From assembly GCA_038380435.1 (NCBI GenBank), contig JAWZYU010000019.1:32823801-32887800 (forward strand): 64,000 nucleotides of DNA, in the 5' to 3' direction. A program made the translations under genes and the position numbers. The notes beneath the pieces were generated by a model. The model saw only the letters and a program-made list of their open reading frames with translations. It searched no databases and had not been told where the DNA came from. The stretch's first letter is position 1. Each line of letters starts with the position of its first letter. This DNA is from Ryuthela nishihirai (Eukaryota; Arthropoda; Arachnida; Araneae; Heptathelidae). Positions 43,719 through 54,268 of this stretch are shown in pieces.

Positions 43719-44300
43719 GACCTATTTTGGTAAAGATTTAAATACAGTCCTATCGAAATGCAGTTAAAGCACAACTACCGTGTTTCCCCGAAAATAAGAC
43801 CGGGTTTTATATTAATTTTTGCTCCAAAAGACGCATTAGGACTTATTTTCAGAGGATGTCTTATTTTACCTCTCCAAAGGCGCCCGCTTGGGTATTTACA
43901 AATACTTAATTATAATTTATATTATCATTTATTTTAAGTATTAATGTCAATAATATTATTTATTTATATTTAATTATATATTAATATTATTATTTTATAA
44001 TTCAATACGTCCGTCTTGTGTTGCAACGGACGTACTAAATGCGTCCATCTGGCTAACGATCTTAACTGGGGCTTATTTTTGGGGTAGGTCTTATATTACG
44101 AGCATTCTGAAAAATCGTGCTAGGGCTTATTTTCCGGTTAGATCTTATTTACAGGGAAATACGGTACTTGCCTATAGCACGTTAAGTCTGTGAATAATTT
44201 CTCTTTTTTAATTCGGTTACTGAAGCTATCTAACATGTAACATTGGGAGATCAGGAAGAAGTAAAAAATGCAAATGATTTCTTTGTGTTCATTATTGAAC
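43719..44300 (+). repeat. Segmental repeat D2, copy 1 (with MITE inside)
   Basis: Matches 46247-46441 on both sides of the 387-bp element: ATGCAGTTAAAGCACAACTA before it, CTTGCCTATAGCACG and TTGGGAGATCAGGAAGAAG after it. Confidence 0.9.
43778..44164. mobile_element. TA-inserting non-autonomous element, 387 bp
   Basis: Termini CCGTGTTTCCCCGAAAATAA and, inverted, CCGTATTTCCCTGTAAATAA, flanked by TA (43776-43777, 44165-44166). Internal subterminal repeats of GGGCTTATTTT type occur near both ends. No ORF. The duplicate locus at 46304 lacks it. Confidence 0.93.
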
Positions 44301-44443
44301 TTTATATTCCAATGGTCATATCGTTTGCGTTGTTTACACGTTCTGAATGATGCAGCTGCCAGAGAACATAGTTACTCTTGCAAAAGCATAAAGTTTTGCG
44401 CAGGTAACTCATACATACAGTGACCTAGATCATAGTTACTCTC

Positions 44444-44640
44444 CATCGGTGGCGGAGTGGTTAGCGCGCTTGGCTACTGATCTAAGGGACCTGGGTTCGA
44501 GCTCCGGGTAAGGCATGGATGTCTTTCTGCTGAGGTCCTGCCATCCTCTCAGATCTTCTACTATGGCATATAAACTGACAGGCTCCTGTCAGACCTCTGT
44601 GGCAAGCAGCTGCTTGAGGGATATTTATTTTATTTTTCTG
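44444..44640 (+). mobile_element. SINE-B, full length (reference anatomy)
   Basis: tRNA-like head: A box in GGCGGAGTGGTTAGCGCGC and B box GGTTCGAGC. These resemble serine/leucine-type tRNAs (inference). The body has GTAAGGCATGGATG and TTTCTGCTGAGGTCCTGCC. The 3' end holds CTGACAGGCTCCTGTCAG at 44575-44592 (8-bp stem) and CAAGCAGCTGCTTG at 44603-44616 (perfect palindrome), then GAGGGATATTTATTTTATTT. There is no poly(A). Confidence 0.96.
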
Positions 44641-44650
44641 TTCGTTAGCG

Positions 44651-44860
44651 CCGTCCCATGGCGGAGTGGTTAGCGCGCTTTGGCTACTGACCTAAGGGAC
44701 CTGGGTTCGCCCCGGGTAAGGCATGGATGTATGTGTCGTTTTTCTGCTGAGGTCCTGCCATCCTCTCAGATCTTCTACTGTGGCATATACACTGACAGGC
44801 TCCTGTCAGACCTCTGTGGCAAGCAGCTGCTTGAGGGGGTATTTATTATTTTTATTATTA
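44651..44860 (+). mobile_element. SINE-B, full length, tandem to the previous copy
   Basis: Starts CCGTCCCATGGCGGAGTGG ten bases after the previous copy's tail and ends in GGGGTATTTATTATTTTTAT. It lacks a few bases at the B box (GGTTCGCCCCGGG). Confidence 0.95.
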
Positions 44861-44869
44861 TCTCTAATG

Positions 44870-45267
44870 ATTGGGTTGTTTTATCTCTGAGCGGCACTTT
44901 TTTTACACGCAATGGGCTAAATGACCAGGTGACAAGGACCCCAAAAGCTCAGAGAAGGTTGAGGGAAGGGGAGACACTGGATAGCTATTGGGTGACAGAT
45001 GGGAGCCTCCCGTCAAGGCCATTCAGTGTGTTCTTTAACGTGCACAGGTATGGCTCTCCCACACACGGGACCATTAATTAGCTGCACACACGGGGAATTT
45101 AGTTGGCTTGATGTCTCAACCGACGAACGGCGGCCTTTTCAAGCCCATCGGTGACCGTGGGGAGTTTTGCGGAGATAAATTTCAACTCTGGCCTAGCTGG
45201 GATTCGAGCCTGGGTATTAGCAGATTACGAGCCTGGCTCGCTACCGACTGAGCCACCACCGCCCCAG
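44870..45267 (-). mobile_element. SINE-A, full length, inserted beside the SINE-B tail
   Basis: CTCTAATG at 44862-44869 and 45268-45275 is the TSD. The body has a duplicated GCACACACGGGG-type stretch near 45080. Confidence 0.93.
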
Positions 45268-45279
45268 CTCTAATGGTAC

Positions 45280-45785
45280 AGTATAGAGATGAGTACGAGA
45301 ACAGGCTCAGAATAATTTAAATTTAAAACATTTCGTATAATTGTGAAAAAAATTAAGCAAAAATATCAAATATTTTTATATTATGATTTGAACTTTTTAA
45401 TAGTCTCTAGTAATTAAAAAAAGCCATAAGGTTTTTGATTATTTTTTTACGTATTCTCTATCTTTACTAAATGAATGGCTCTTTGAGTATATGATGATGT
45501 TATCAACGAAATTTCAGTTTCTAACAGTATTTTTTAATATTTTTCGTACGAAATAGCATTACTAGTTTAATTTTATCATAAAATAATTAAAATTAATAAT
45601 GTAAGAATAATGTAAGCGATTAGAGACATTAATTTCTGTATATATGTCTTATGATGCATCAGAGAATTTTTTTAATCAAATTGGCTCGGGTTCAATAACT
45701 GCCCAAGTAATTCGGGCTCGGAGGACTAGGGCTGAATAACGCCGGGCTCGAAAAAATGGGTCCGAACTCGTGTTTAGAATAGCAG
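45280..45785. other. AT-rich DNA, nothing assigned
   Basis: Short GGGCTCGAAAA/GGGCTCGGAGG phrases at 45700-45765 look like decayed repeats. Confidence 0.4.
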
Positions 45786-45790
45786 CCAAG

Positions 45791-46057
45791 ACAGTCAGAA
45801 GGGGACAGCGATGGGCTTGGAAAGGGGGCCATCCGTCGGATGGAACGTTAAGCGAACTAAATGTCCCGTGTGTGGGAGAGCCATACCCTGTGCACGTTAA
45901 AGAACACACTGAATGGCCTTGACGGGAGACTACCATCTGTCACCTAATAGCTATCCAGTGGCTCCCCTTCCCCCAACCTTCTCTGAGCATTTGGGGTCCT
46001 TGTCACCTTAGCCCACTATGTGCAGAAGAGTGTTGCTTAGACATGAAACTACCCAAC
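45791..46057 (+). mobile_element. SINE-A, 5'-truncated
   Basis: From GTCAGAAGGGGACAGCG to ACATGAAACTACCCAAC, including GCACGTTAAAGAACACAC. Confidence 0.88.
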
Positions 46058-46246
46058 TCATGTGAATACCAAAATTCAAAAGAAGAGTGATATAAAAAAA
46101 TGGTAACCTCAAGAGTTTCAAAAAAGTTAAATCCTGCAGAAGATGTATTTTAAGGCATTTACTTAAAATGAATATATCTTAACAGAAACTTTCCTTATCA
46201 CCAGTGTGGACGGCACTATCTTAAGGGGGAAAAACATCAACACATA

Positions 46247-46441
46247 AATCCATTTTAGCAAGGATTTAGACAAAGGCACATTGAATTGCAGTTAAAGCAT
46301 AACTATTTGCCTATAGCACGACAAATCTGTGAATAGTTTTTCTTTTTTAATACGGTTACTGCAGCTATCTGCTAACATGCAACATTGGGAGATTAGAAAG
46401 AAGCAAAAAACGCAAATGATTTCTTTGTGACCATTATTCAC
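46247..46441 (+). repeat. Segmental repeat D2, copy 2 (empty site)
   Basis: Parallels 43719-44300 but reads AAAGCATAACTATTTGCC straight through the TA where copy 1 carries the element. Confidence 0.9.
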
Positions 46442-46556
46442 TCTACAGCAGTGAAAGAAAAAAAAAGCAAACGGCCATTACCACATTCATCTCTCTCATC
46501 AGACAACTTTTTTCCATTAGTTCCTTTAGCAGCAGTACGTGTTCCTTCGTTCCTCT

Positions 46557-46652
46557 GTTCCCTCGCTTAGGCAACGGCTCATCCTTTGCATCACGTGCAA
46601 CCTGCGTTCGTCCGTTCCCTTGCTAGGCAACGGCTCTTACTTTGCATCACGT
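46557..46652. repeat. Two-copy 57-bp repeat with RFX-like half sites
   Basis: GTTCCCTCGCTTAGGCAACG and GTTCCCTTGCTAGGCAACGG start two units that both end in TTTGCATCACGT. AGGCAAC resembles an RFX half site; the function is speculative. Confidence 0.75.
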
Positions 46653-46874
46653 TCCGTTTCATTCCTGACACGACTCCGACATTCACGCAATGCCGTACGT
46701 TGTCTGTCATCCACTTATCTACGAGGTGTCCTTTATATCAGATGTACAAAAGCTATCATTAACTTGGTTTAGTTGTTTCATCACTTGTCCCATAAATAAT
46801 TAGAAATCAGTGATAACTCGTGGGCAATAGCTGTGGATGACCTCTGCCAAGTTTTTATATGCCTAAAATAATGG

Positions 46875-46918
46875 GAGCGAGTCTTGGCTCAGTCAGTAGC
46901 GGGCCAGGCTCTTACAGA
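46875..46918 (+). mobile_element. SINE-A head fragment
   Basis: GAGTCTTGGCTCAGTCAGTA plus GCGGGCCAGGCTC only. Confidence 0.7.
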
Positions 46919-47016
46919 ATATTTAGCGCACTTAGAATAAGCTGTTATTGTTTCAATGAATATAAATTAGTGACACATGATGATTGTCCTTTGAAGTACA
47001 CAGTGCTTTAGGGATG

Positions 47017-47235
47017 GTTACTATACCTCTGAGCGGCGCCGTTTTTGTACACAGTGAGCTAAATGGCCAGGTCACAAGGACCCTAAAAACTCAGAGAAGG
47101 TCGGGAGTTGGGGAAGAGAACCCACTGGACAGCTGTTAGGAGACAGGTGGTAGTCTGTCGTCAAAGCCATCCAAGTTGTTCTTTAATGTGCACAAAGTCT
47201 GTTCTCCCTCACAAGGAGCCGCTGCCTAAACTTTC
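47017..47235 (-). mobile_element. SINE-A 3' part
   Basis: From TATACCTCTGAGCGGCGCC to CACAAGGAGCCGCTGCC; no head. Confidence 0.85.
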
Positions 47236-47344
47236 ATCAGATATAACTAACACATTTGTTGTTAATTAATATATAATCGATCATATTCCTATGCAACCCA
47301 TAGGTATATATTTATAAATGATCTGGTTTTTTTATAAAATAAAA

Positions 47345-47538
47345 AAAATAAATACCCCCTCAAGCAGCTGCTTGCCACAGAGGTCTGACAGGAGCCTGTC
47401 AGTTTATATGCCAGAGTAGAAGGTCTGAGAGGATGGCAGGACCTCAGCAGAAAAACGACACATACATCCACGCCTTACCCGGGGCTCGAACCCAGGTCCC
47501 TTAGAACACTAGCCAAGCGCGCTAACCACTCTGCCAAG
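47345..47538 (-). mobile_element. SINE-B, nearly full length
   Basis: AATACCCCCTCAAGCAGCTG to GCGCTAACCACTCTGCC. Near-consensus body and B box. Confidence 0.95.
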
Positions 47539-47544
47539 TGTTAT

Positions 47545-48085
47545 TCTCAAACCATTAAGTTTATTTACCTGTAGGAGACATTCCTCCATTGCCATTGGAT
47601 TGGAAATACCAATAACAAAGGGACCTTACATCCCTGACCAAAGGTCAGAGTCAGTACCAACTTCAGCATTGAAGTCACCTAGAACAAGGGTAATTAATAT
47701 CTCTTTTCTTGACAGAATTCTAAATATTCTGAAGTTGTCTGTAAAACCTATCTTTCTCGCCCTCATCAGTCCTTTGTGGGGGCATAACAACATATAATAT
47801 TGAAGTTTTTAATCTTAGTTTTAAATTTAGACCTACGAAATCTTTCATAATTGCAGGGATATCCTAGAAGAATAAATATATAAGAAATATCCCCTCAAGC
47901 AGCTGCTTGCCACAGAGATCTGACAAGAGCCTGTCAGTTTATATGCCGACAGGTAGAAAGTCTGAGAGGGTGGCAGGACCTCATCAGAAAAACGACACGT
48001 ACATCCATGTCTTACCCGGGGCTCGAAAATTAGCGAATAATCTTTGCTTTTACCAGAGCTATTCGCGAGTTCTAATAAAATAGAG
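47545..48085 (-). pseudogene. LINE endonuclease-domain fragment, split by SINE-B
   Basis: The minus strand reads PPQRTDEGEKDRFYRQLQNI and then LVLGDFNAEVGTDSDLW (around 47690-47620). GDFN-type motifs are a hallmark of the APE-like endonuclease of non-LTR retrotransposons. Frameshifts and stops are frequent. A SINE-B (47886-48028) interrupts it; LINE sequence resumes with TTGCTTTTACCAGAGCTATT, as in the 51-kb copy. Confidence 0.82.
47886..48028 (-). mobile_element. SINE-B, 5'-truncated, inside LINE fragment
   Basis: AAATATCCCCTCAAGCAGC to CTTACCCGGGGCTCGAA; stops at the B box so the A box is missing. Confidence 0.93.
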
Positions 48086-48089
48086 CAAA

Positions 48090-48435
48090 TAAATTCAAAT
48101 TATAACTTTCTACTCTGAATCGAATGTTTTCTTACACATATTTTATTGTTTCCTCTTTCTTAAAAACTGAACAAAGTAATCAAAAATATAAATAAATAGC
48201 CGTTAATAATTAAGATCTCAGTATTTATCCTAAAACAATGGAATTTACGAGACAATCCCTATATATAAACTAAAATCTTCCTACAGTTTGGCAACTCTAG
48301 TCATGACAATTGTACAGGAGAGGTAAAAATGCATATTTAGTATTCCACGTTTGAACAGCTTCAGTCATTCGTAAGTGCAGCAGTTGATTTCGCTAATTGT
48401 ATAGGGAATCATAATTCTTTAGCTTGCCTGGCGTT
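48090..48435. other. AT-rich DNA, nothing assigned
   Basis: No repeat ends or coding signal. Confidence 0.4.
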
Positions 48436-48439
48436 CAAA

Positions 48440-48575
48440 AATACGAACTGTTCGCAACTTGAATGCTCGTAAGTATGAATTGTTCGCAACCTGAATGCTT
48501 TCGTAAGTACGAACTGTTCGCAACTTGGATGCTCGTAAGTACGAACTGTTCGCAGCTGGAATGCCACGTAAGTTG
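48440..48575 (+). repeat. Minisatellite, 32-35 bp unit, 4 copies
   Basis: Units such as TACGAACTGTTCGCAACTTG plus AATGCTCGTAAG, each with small changes. Confidence 0.9.
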
Positions 48576-48888
48576 AGTTTCGCATGTACTACGATTTAAT
48601 ACAGGCTCGGATATAGAAAAAGTATAAACGAAATGGTGATGAAGCAATCGAGCAGGAGAATATTAAAAAGTGGGAGAGACTACATTTCATTGCAGTATAT
48701 TTTGCCTTCTGTTTGAGTACTCTTTAAAAGTTTTCTTCAAAAATGAGTGAAATATGTACACGTTTTACCATTTTTTGCCGCAATTATCTTTGCCAGCATT
48801 CTCAAGGGGGAAGAGGGGCATGAACACCTCCCCCCTAGATGCGGCCTTCATTAAATATTAATTATTACTATTCACTGTTTCATTCATC

Positions 48889-48982
48889 TGTTTCTAAGAG
48901 TTGTCCAGTGTATCCTCTTCCTCTAATCAGCTCTCAGTGCTTAGAATCCTTGTGACCAGGATATTTAGACCACTGGAGGCAC
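48889..48982 (+). mobile_element. SINE-A 3' fragment
   Basis: AGTTGTCCAGTGTATCC to CAGGATATTTAGACCACTGG; same divergent subtype as the copies at 50.4 and 51.5 kb. Confidence 0.7.
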
Positions 48983-49065
48983 CTCCAGATACCTTGCAGA
49001 TATCAAACGTACAAACCCTATGAATAACACACTTACTAGATATAATTTAGTATAAAAATAAAATA

Positions 49066-49257
49066 AATAAATACCCCCTCAAGCAGCTGCTTGCCACAGA
49101 GGTCTGACAGGAGTCTGTCAGTTTATATGCCACAGTAGAAGATTTGAGAGGATGGCAGGACCTCAGCAGAAAACAACACGAACATCCATACCTTATCCAG
49201 GGCTCGAACCCAGATCCCGTAGATCAGTAGTCGAGCGCTAACTACTCGACCACGGGA
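49066..49257 (-). mobile_element. SINE-B, full length
   Basis: ATACCCCCTCAAGCAGCTGC to ACTACTCGACCACGGG. Confidence 0.95.
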
Positions 49258-49259
49258 AT

Positions 49260-50400
49260 CATACGCTAATAATAACGAATACAGAATATTGCTAATATAT
49301 AAAAGGTACTAATAAAAAAGTTGAAACTCCATCGATATTTTCATTATTATTACAGTCACTATATCATTATCAACATTATCATCATCAATACTGCAACAAT
49401 CGTTCCATTATCGTCACTTTCATCAGATCAATCACCACAGCTGTCACCGCATTTTTCTTCCATTTGGTATTGATAACTGAAAATCTGAAGTCCCATTGTT
49501 GTTGTCACGTAATTAATGTATCGTTATACATATTTTTTTACATCGTTAACGTAGGCTTCCGAATGCTTTCATCCATTGGTTATTGATTAAATCACTCAGG
49601 AACCCTAAATCAAAGAGAGAGAAAAAAAGGATTAAAGTTACACGTTGAGGGTAAAAAGCGGTAACTTTCTTGCGTTATCAATCACGTAAATGGACGTTGG
49701 CCATCGCCACTTCTGTCACGTCACCGTGAGATGATGAAAGAGAAAGCAATGATAAATCTGGAAGAACGCGAATTGAAAAAAAAAAACAAGAGAAGTGTAG
49801 TGTCGTTTGATCTACGATTTTTTTTTCCAGTTATTAATGAGGCCTGTACAAACGGAGCAATTAAAACAGGAGGTGAGAAATGTCCAACCTTCAAGAGGAT
49901 CATTAGTTCTATCAATGACACATACACAGACACGGACACACGAAGGAAAGGCATTGAGCTGGGAGTCCTTGAAACCGTTTCGACAGTTGAACTAATCACC
50001 GCCGGTAGCCGAAGACAGATGAACAAAGGCGAAACGAAAGAAGGGAAAAGTGTGGAGGAAATATTTCTCGCTGACCGCACCACTCTTCGCCACACAATTA
50101 AATCACACGCTTTGATTGGTTTTCTGAAACCTCAAGAGCAAGCCATCGCAGATTTGACTAGGCTGCAGTAAATGCTTTATACGTCTGATGAGGTCAAAGG
50201 CCATCGTTCATTTTTTTTTTCTTTCAACACACCGGTGAGTTCGAGAAGGGGGATTAGTTTGGTAGAAGAACTGAACGACCTGATGACTACTTAGATAGCT
50301 GGAGGCAGGAAAAGAAGGACCCTCTATGAGTACAAGTAATAGACGAGCAGAAGGAACAGCCAGACATTTTGACGAAAATGTCCTACATGCGAAGTCTGGA
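49260..50400. other. Unique DNA with the longest open frame
   Basis: 49731-50171 plus is 146 codons, with an overlapping 124-codon minus frame. The protein has no recognisable motif. ATC/CATT-rich simple sequence lies at 49330-49450. GC is raised at 49690-50170. I do not call a gene. Confidence 0.4.
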
Positions 50401-50552
50401 AATTGTGTTGTTTTTACCTCTGAGAAGCGCTTTTGTGCCTCCAGTGATATAAATGGCCGAGTCACAAGAATTCTCAGGGCTTAGAGCTGGTTGAGCAACA
50501 GTCGGTTGTTGTAGCTCTGAAAGGCTCGTTTTTTGCACACAATGGTCTAAAT

Positions 50553-50952
50553 CAGCGCTGTCCAATTAGCGGCCCGCTGGATTTTTGTGGCCCGCGAACA
50601 AAATCAAGTTTTTACTTGAAATTTTAAATAAATATCTATAATCCACCTTATAATTTTTTGTCAACTTATATTACTTTACTTGATATACAATTTTCAACTT
50701 ACCCATTCTATTCTTATTGCCCAACAGCTAAGGCCACAATACTCCCATTAAATTTATTAAATATTTGATAAGGTTTAGAAAATTTATATTGGTTTATTAT
50801 TACTTATTATTTTTCGAATAAATAAAATAATTTTTTGAGGTGACATGAACTGACTTTTCAATTACCTATCCTATCCTATTCTTTTTTTTGGCCCGCGAAA
50901 TATTGGGGAAAGAAAAAATTGCCCGCGGTCTTAGAGAAATTTGACAGCACTG
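50553..50952. mobile_element. hAT-like element, 400 bp, exact 8-bp TSD
   Basis: Starts CAGCGCTGTCCAATTAGC and ends AAATTTGACAGCACTG. GTCTAAAT is duplicated exactly at 50545-50552 and 50953-50960. Subterminal GGCCCGC words near both ends. No ORF. Confidence 0.92.
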
Positions 50953-50987
50953 GTCTAAATGATTCTGTTTCCAAGGATCCCAAGGGC

Positions 50988-51232
50988 TTAGTCACCTAGA
51001 ACAAGGATAATATCTCATTTCTTGACAAAATTCAAAATATTCTGAAGTTGTCTGTAAAATTCATCTTTCTCGTTCTCATGAGTCCTTTGTGGGGGAAATA
51101 ATAGCAGATAACATTCAAGTCTTTAATCTGAGTTTCAAATTCAGACCTGAAACTTTTTTCATTAATGCAGGCATATCCTAGAAAAATTAATGAAGAACTG
51201 TTGCTTTTACCAGAGCTATTTGTGAGTTCTAA
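50988..51232 (-). pseudogene. LINE endonuclease-domain fragment, copy 2
   Basis: Minus-strand reading PPQRTHENEKDEFYRQLQNI followed by DIILVLGD, parallel to the 47.7-kb copy. The two copies share the same 5' limit near CTAGGTGAC and the same TTGCTTTTACCAGAGC region. Confidence 0.82.
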
Positions 51233-51486
51233 TAAATCCAGCGCCATACAGCGTGTTCTTTAGCATGCACATGGTATGGCTTTTTGAGTGCACGGGGTCA
51301 CGGCTTTACGTTCTATCCGACGGACGGCGACCTTTCCAAGCCCATCGGTATCCCCTTTCTGACCTTGAGCAGATAAGATTTTAGCGGAAATATATCTCAA
51401 CGCTGGAACAAGTTAGGAACAACCTGGGAACTGAAGGTTATGACCCTGGGGTGCTACCAACTGAGCCAACTTCTGCCCATTCTGTG

Positions 51487-51672
51487 GAATTGTTTTTACC
51501 CCCAAGTAGCATTTTTGTGCGTCCAGTGGTCTAAATATCCATCTCACAAGGATTCTAAGCACTGAGAACTGGTTAGAGGAAGAGGATATACTGAAAAACT
51601 GTTAGAAATCTGATGGACGCCTTTAGTAAAGGCCATCCAGCGTGTTATATAACCTACACAGGTTATTGGATG
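51487..51672 (-). mobile_element. SINE-A 3' part, interrupted by MITE
   Basis: From GAATTGTTTTTACCCCCAAG to TATAACCTACACAGGTTATTGG, then the M1 MITE. Confidence 0.8.
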
Positions 51673-51677
51673 TCGTA

Positions 51678-51909
51678 CAGTCGCTCAAAAAAGTATCCGA
51701 ACACTATGGTTGAAAACAGAATTCAGAAAAAATATCTGGCAACGCTATTTTTAGAAATTAGTGATCTGGCAACCTTCGTGTCACTTCGTGTCACGAACCT
51801 TCATGTCGCGAAGGTTGCCAGATCACTAATTTCTAAAAAAATCGTTGCTAGATATTTTTTCTGAATTCTGCTTTCAACCATAGTGTTCGGATACTTTTTT
51901 GAGCGACTG
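51678..51909. mobile_element. Palindromic MITE M1, copy 3, 232 bp
   Basis: CAGTCGCTCAAAAAAGTATC and its inverse, TA-flanked. The central GTCACGTGAC is broken here. Confidence 0.95.
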
Positions 51910-51914
51910 TACAT

Positions 51915-52300
51915 GGGCCTTAGACTAATGTCTCATCGTATGGACGTGCCCTGCCTTGGAAAAATATATTCATAATACTATATAACAACTATCTTCTCCT
52001 TTTATCAGTCTAGTATAACATTTATGTAGAAGTTTTCATTTACCCAAAGACAAAGTATTTTTACGAAAAATATTCTTTCATAACTCTATTAATTAGAGAT
52101 ATTGATGTATTACGAAATTTAGTTAGGCAAATGAGCAATGACCTAATAACATTTTGGTTGCTTACATACAGAAAGATAGGTTTTTTTTTAAAAAAGTTTT
52201 ATTTTTATTTTTATTTTGTCACTGAAAACATATCTTCAGAAATTTTCGTTTGATATATGACTCATAAACATCGACCATATTTTTCGTCTTGCTTTTTTTT
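51915..52300. other. AT-rich DNA, nothing assigned
   Basis: No recognisable elements. Confidence 0.4.
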
Positions 52301-53400
52301 TGAGTCGTTTTTGAGGTAACACATTACATTTGAGACATCACGAGCTTTAATTTGAGATAAAACTCGTTGAGGTCGCCCCCTCGAAATTCCCGTCCGCTTT
52401 TGCGAAGAGGGAATATAATGGTGGGGTGGGAATATATTTCGGAGTAGTCTACTATGGTCCTCATATGAGCTTTCATTTGACACCTAACTTGTCGCGTTCC
52501 GAATATATAATGAAAGAAAGACTTTCTAATATCCCTCTTTTCTTTTTTGTGTGTGTGTGGGGCGGGGGTGGCTCAGTCGGTGGCGCGCCGGGTTCGTAAT
52601 CTGTAGTTCCCAGGTTCGAGTCCCACCTGAGTCAGCGTTGAGATTTATCTCCGCAAAATTCCTGCCCACGGTCAGTAGGAGACACCGATGGGCTTGAAAA
52701 GGCCGTCGTCCGTCGGAGGGGACGTTAAGCAGTGGCCCTGTGTGTGGGAGGGCCATACGCTGTGCACGTTAAAGAACACGCTGGATGGCCTTGACGGGAG
52801 GCTACCATCTGTCTCCCAACAGCTGTTCTAGTGGGTCCCCTCCCCCAATCTTCTCTGAGCCTTTGGGGTCCATGTGACCTGGCCATTTAGCCCATGATGT
52901 GCAAAAAAGTGCCGCTCAAAGGTAAAACAACCCAACCCTTTGTGTTTGTTTGGACGGTGAATACCAATGGAACACACTTTTATTGCCCACAATACTACCC
53001 ATGTCACAACTTAATATTTGACATACAACATGTTACGTTCGACACTTTCTTTGAAAAGATATAGAACAACAATTCTTCGTATATTTTCCCTTTTGAGGAG
53101 AAAAAAAGCATGAGGGGAATTTTTATAACCTGTGACACCCTCCTATGTCACAAGCTTTCATTTGACACATAGCTTACTTTCGCATTCTGGAGATATAGAG
53201 GAGCAACCTCTTTCATATTTGCTCATTATTCTTCATTCCATTATTCTATTTTAGGGCAAAAGAAAGCGTGGGAGTAAATTTTAATAACCCATGACACCCC
53301 CCCCCCCCCATCACAAAGTTTCATTTGAAACGTAAGTCATTAAGTTTTTCCGTTGCTTTCGAAAGATGTGGATGGACCAATTGTTTTGAATAACACACAA
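52300..53400. repeat. Degenerate about 160-170 bp tandem repeat, interrupted by SINE-A
   Basis: AGCTTTCATTTGACACCTAA at 52465, AAGCTTTCATTTGACACATA at 53152 and AAGTTTCATTTGAAACGTAA at 53316 each sit in similar surroundings (TATGTCACA before, GATATAGA after). A run of 14 C occurs at 53296-53309. Confidence 0.65.
52557..52938 (+). mobile_element. SINE-A, full length
   Basis: GGCGGGGGTGGCTCAGTCGG to CAACCCAACCC. Flanks TTTGTGTGTGTGTGG and TTTGTGTTTGTTTGG look like a TSD altered by GT slippage. Confidence 0.95.
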
Positions 53401-53775
53401 CCTGGCAAATCGACAAATGACCAGAGAAAAACAATAGGAAGATCGATAAAAAAAATGTAAAAGTAGATATAATAAATTAACAATAAAATATTCACTGATT
53501 TTTATTCACATTTGCTGATTTTGAATTTGTTTTCCATTTTAAATCATGCGTATGTTTCCATATCAATTAATAACACAGAACAGAATTTCATTATAATCAA
53601 ATTTTGAAACCGAACTTCTAATTTTAAAACATACATATTGCACAAAAATTCTTAAAATTAGTTGAAGAGTTAATTTAAGAAAAATGAGTAAAAGAACACT
53701 GACAAGAATCATTTTAATACATGAATTGCTCATAATTCATACATATGAAAAAATTAATACACTTAAATTTCTTTC

Positions 53776-54110
53776 GTCTGAGTCACACCTGTACCAGCGT
53801 AGAGATTTTATCTCTGCTAACCCCCCCCCCCCCCCACCACCACCACCACCTGCCCTTGATGAGAAAGAGGGCACCGTGGGCTTGGGATAGCCGTTGTCCG
53901 TCGGATGGAATGTTAGTCTGCGGCCCAGTGTTCAGGAGAGCAATACCTTGTTCATGTTAAATCACAATTTAGATGATCTTGACAGGAGGTTACCATTTGT
54001 CTCCTATGAAAAAGCTCTTCCTTCAACCATCCCTGAGCCTTTTGTGTCCTTGTGATCAGGCCATTTAGCCTATTGTGTTCACAAAAGTACCGCTCAAAGG
54101 TGAAACAACC
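53776..54110 (+). mobile_element. SINE-A, diverged, with C expansion
   Basis: Starts GTCTGAGTCACACCTGTACC, contains a 15-C run (53821-53835) followed by CCACCACCACC, and ends CAAAGGTGAAACAACC. Confidence 0.85.
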
Positions 54111-54268
54111 TAAATTCAAAAAAGAAAAATGTTTATTTTGCAAATGATCTAACTTTATTGAAGAGGATATCGCAAATTATTTCGTTTTGAAAATGTGGTC
54201 ACTACAATATTCGAATAACGATTTTTACCATCAGAAAATGAAAAGGAGCAAAAAAAGTGGATAATATA

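Larger units (their letters stand above)
50405..51480 (-). mobile_element. SINE-A mosaic, interrupted by hAT element and LINE piece
   Basis: SINE-A 3' sequence occurs at 50405-50552 (with an internal second start near 50510) and again at 50953-50985. After a LINE fragment, the 5' part of a SINE-A (GCGTGTTCTTTAGCATGCAC to the head near 51475) follows. The middle segment expected between the parts is missing where the LINE piece lies. Confidence 0.8.

Noticed and set aside
49731..50171. 146-codon open frame, longest in the window
   Set aside because: Overlapped by a 124-codon frame on the other strand, no motif, no codon bias, and this length is near the chance maximum for 64 kb.
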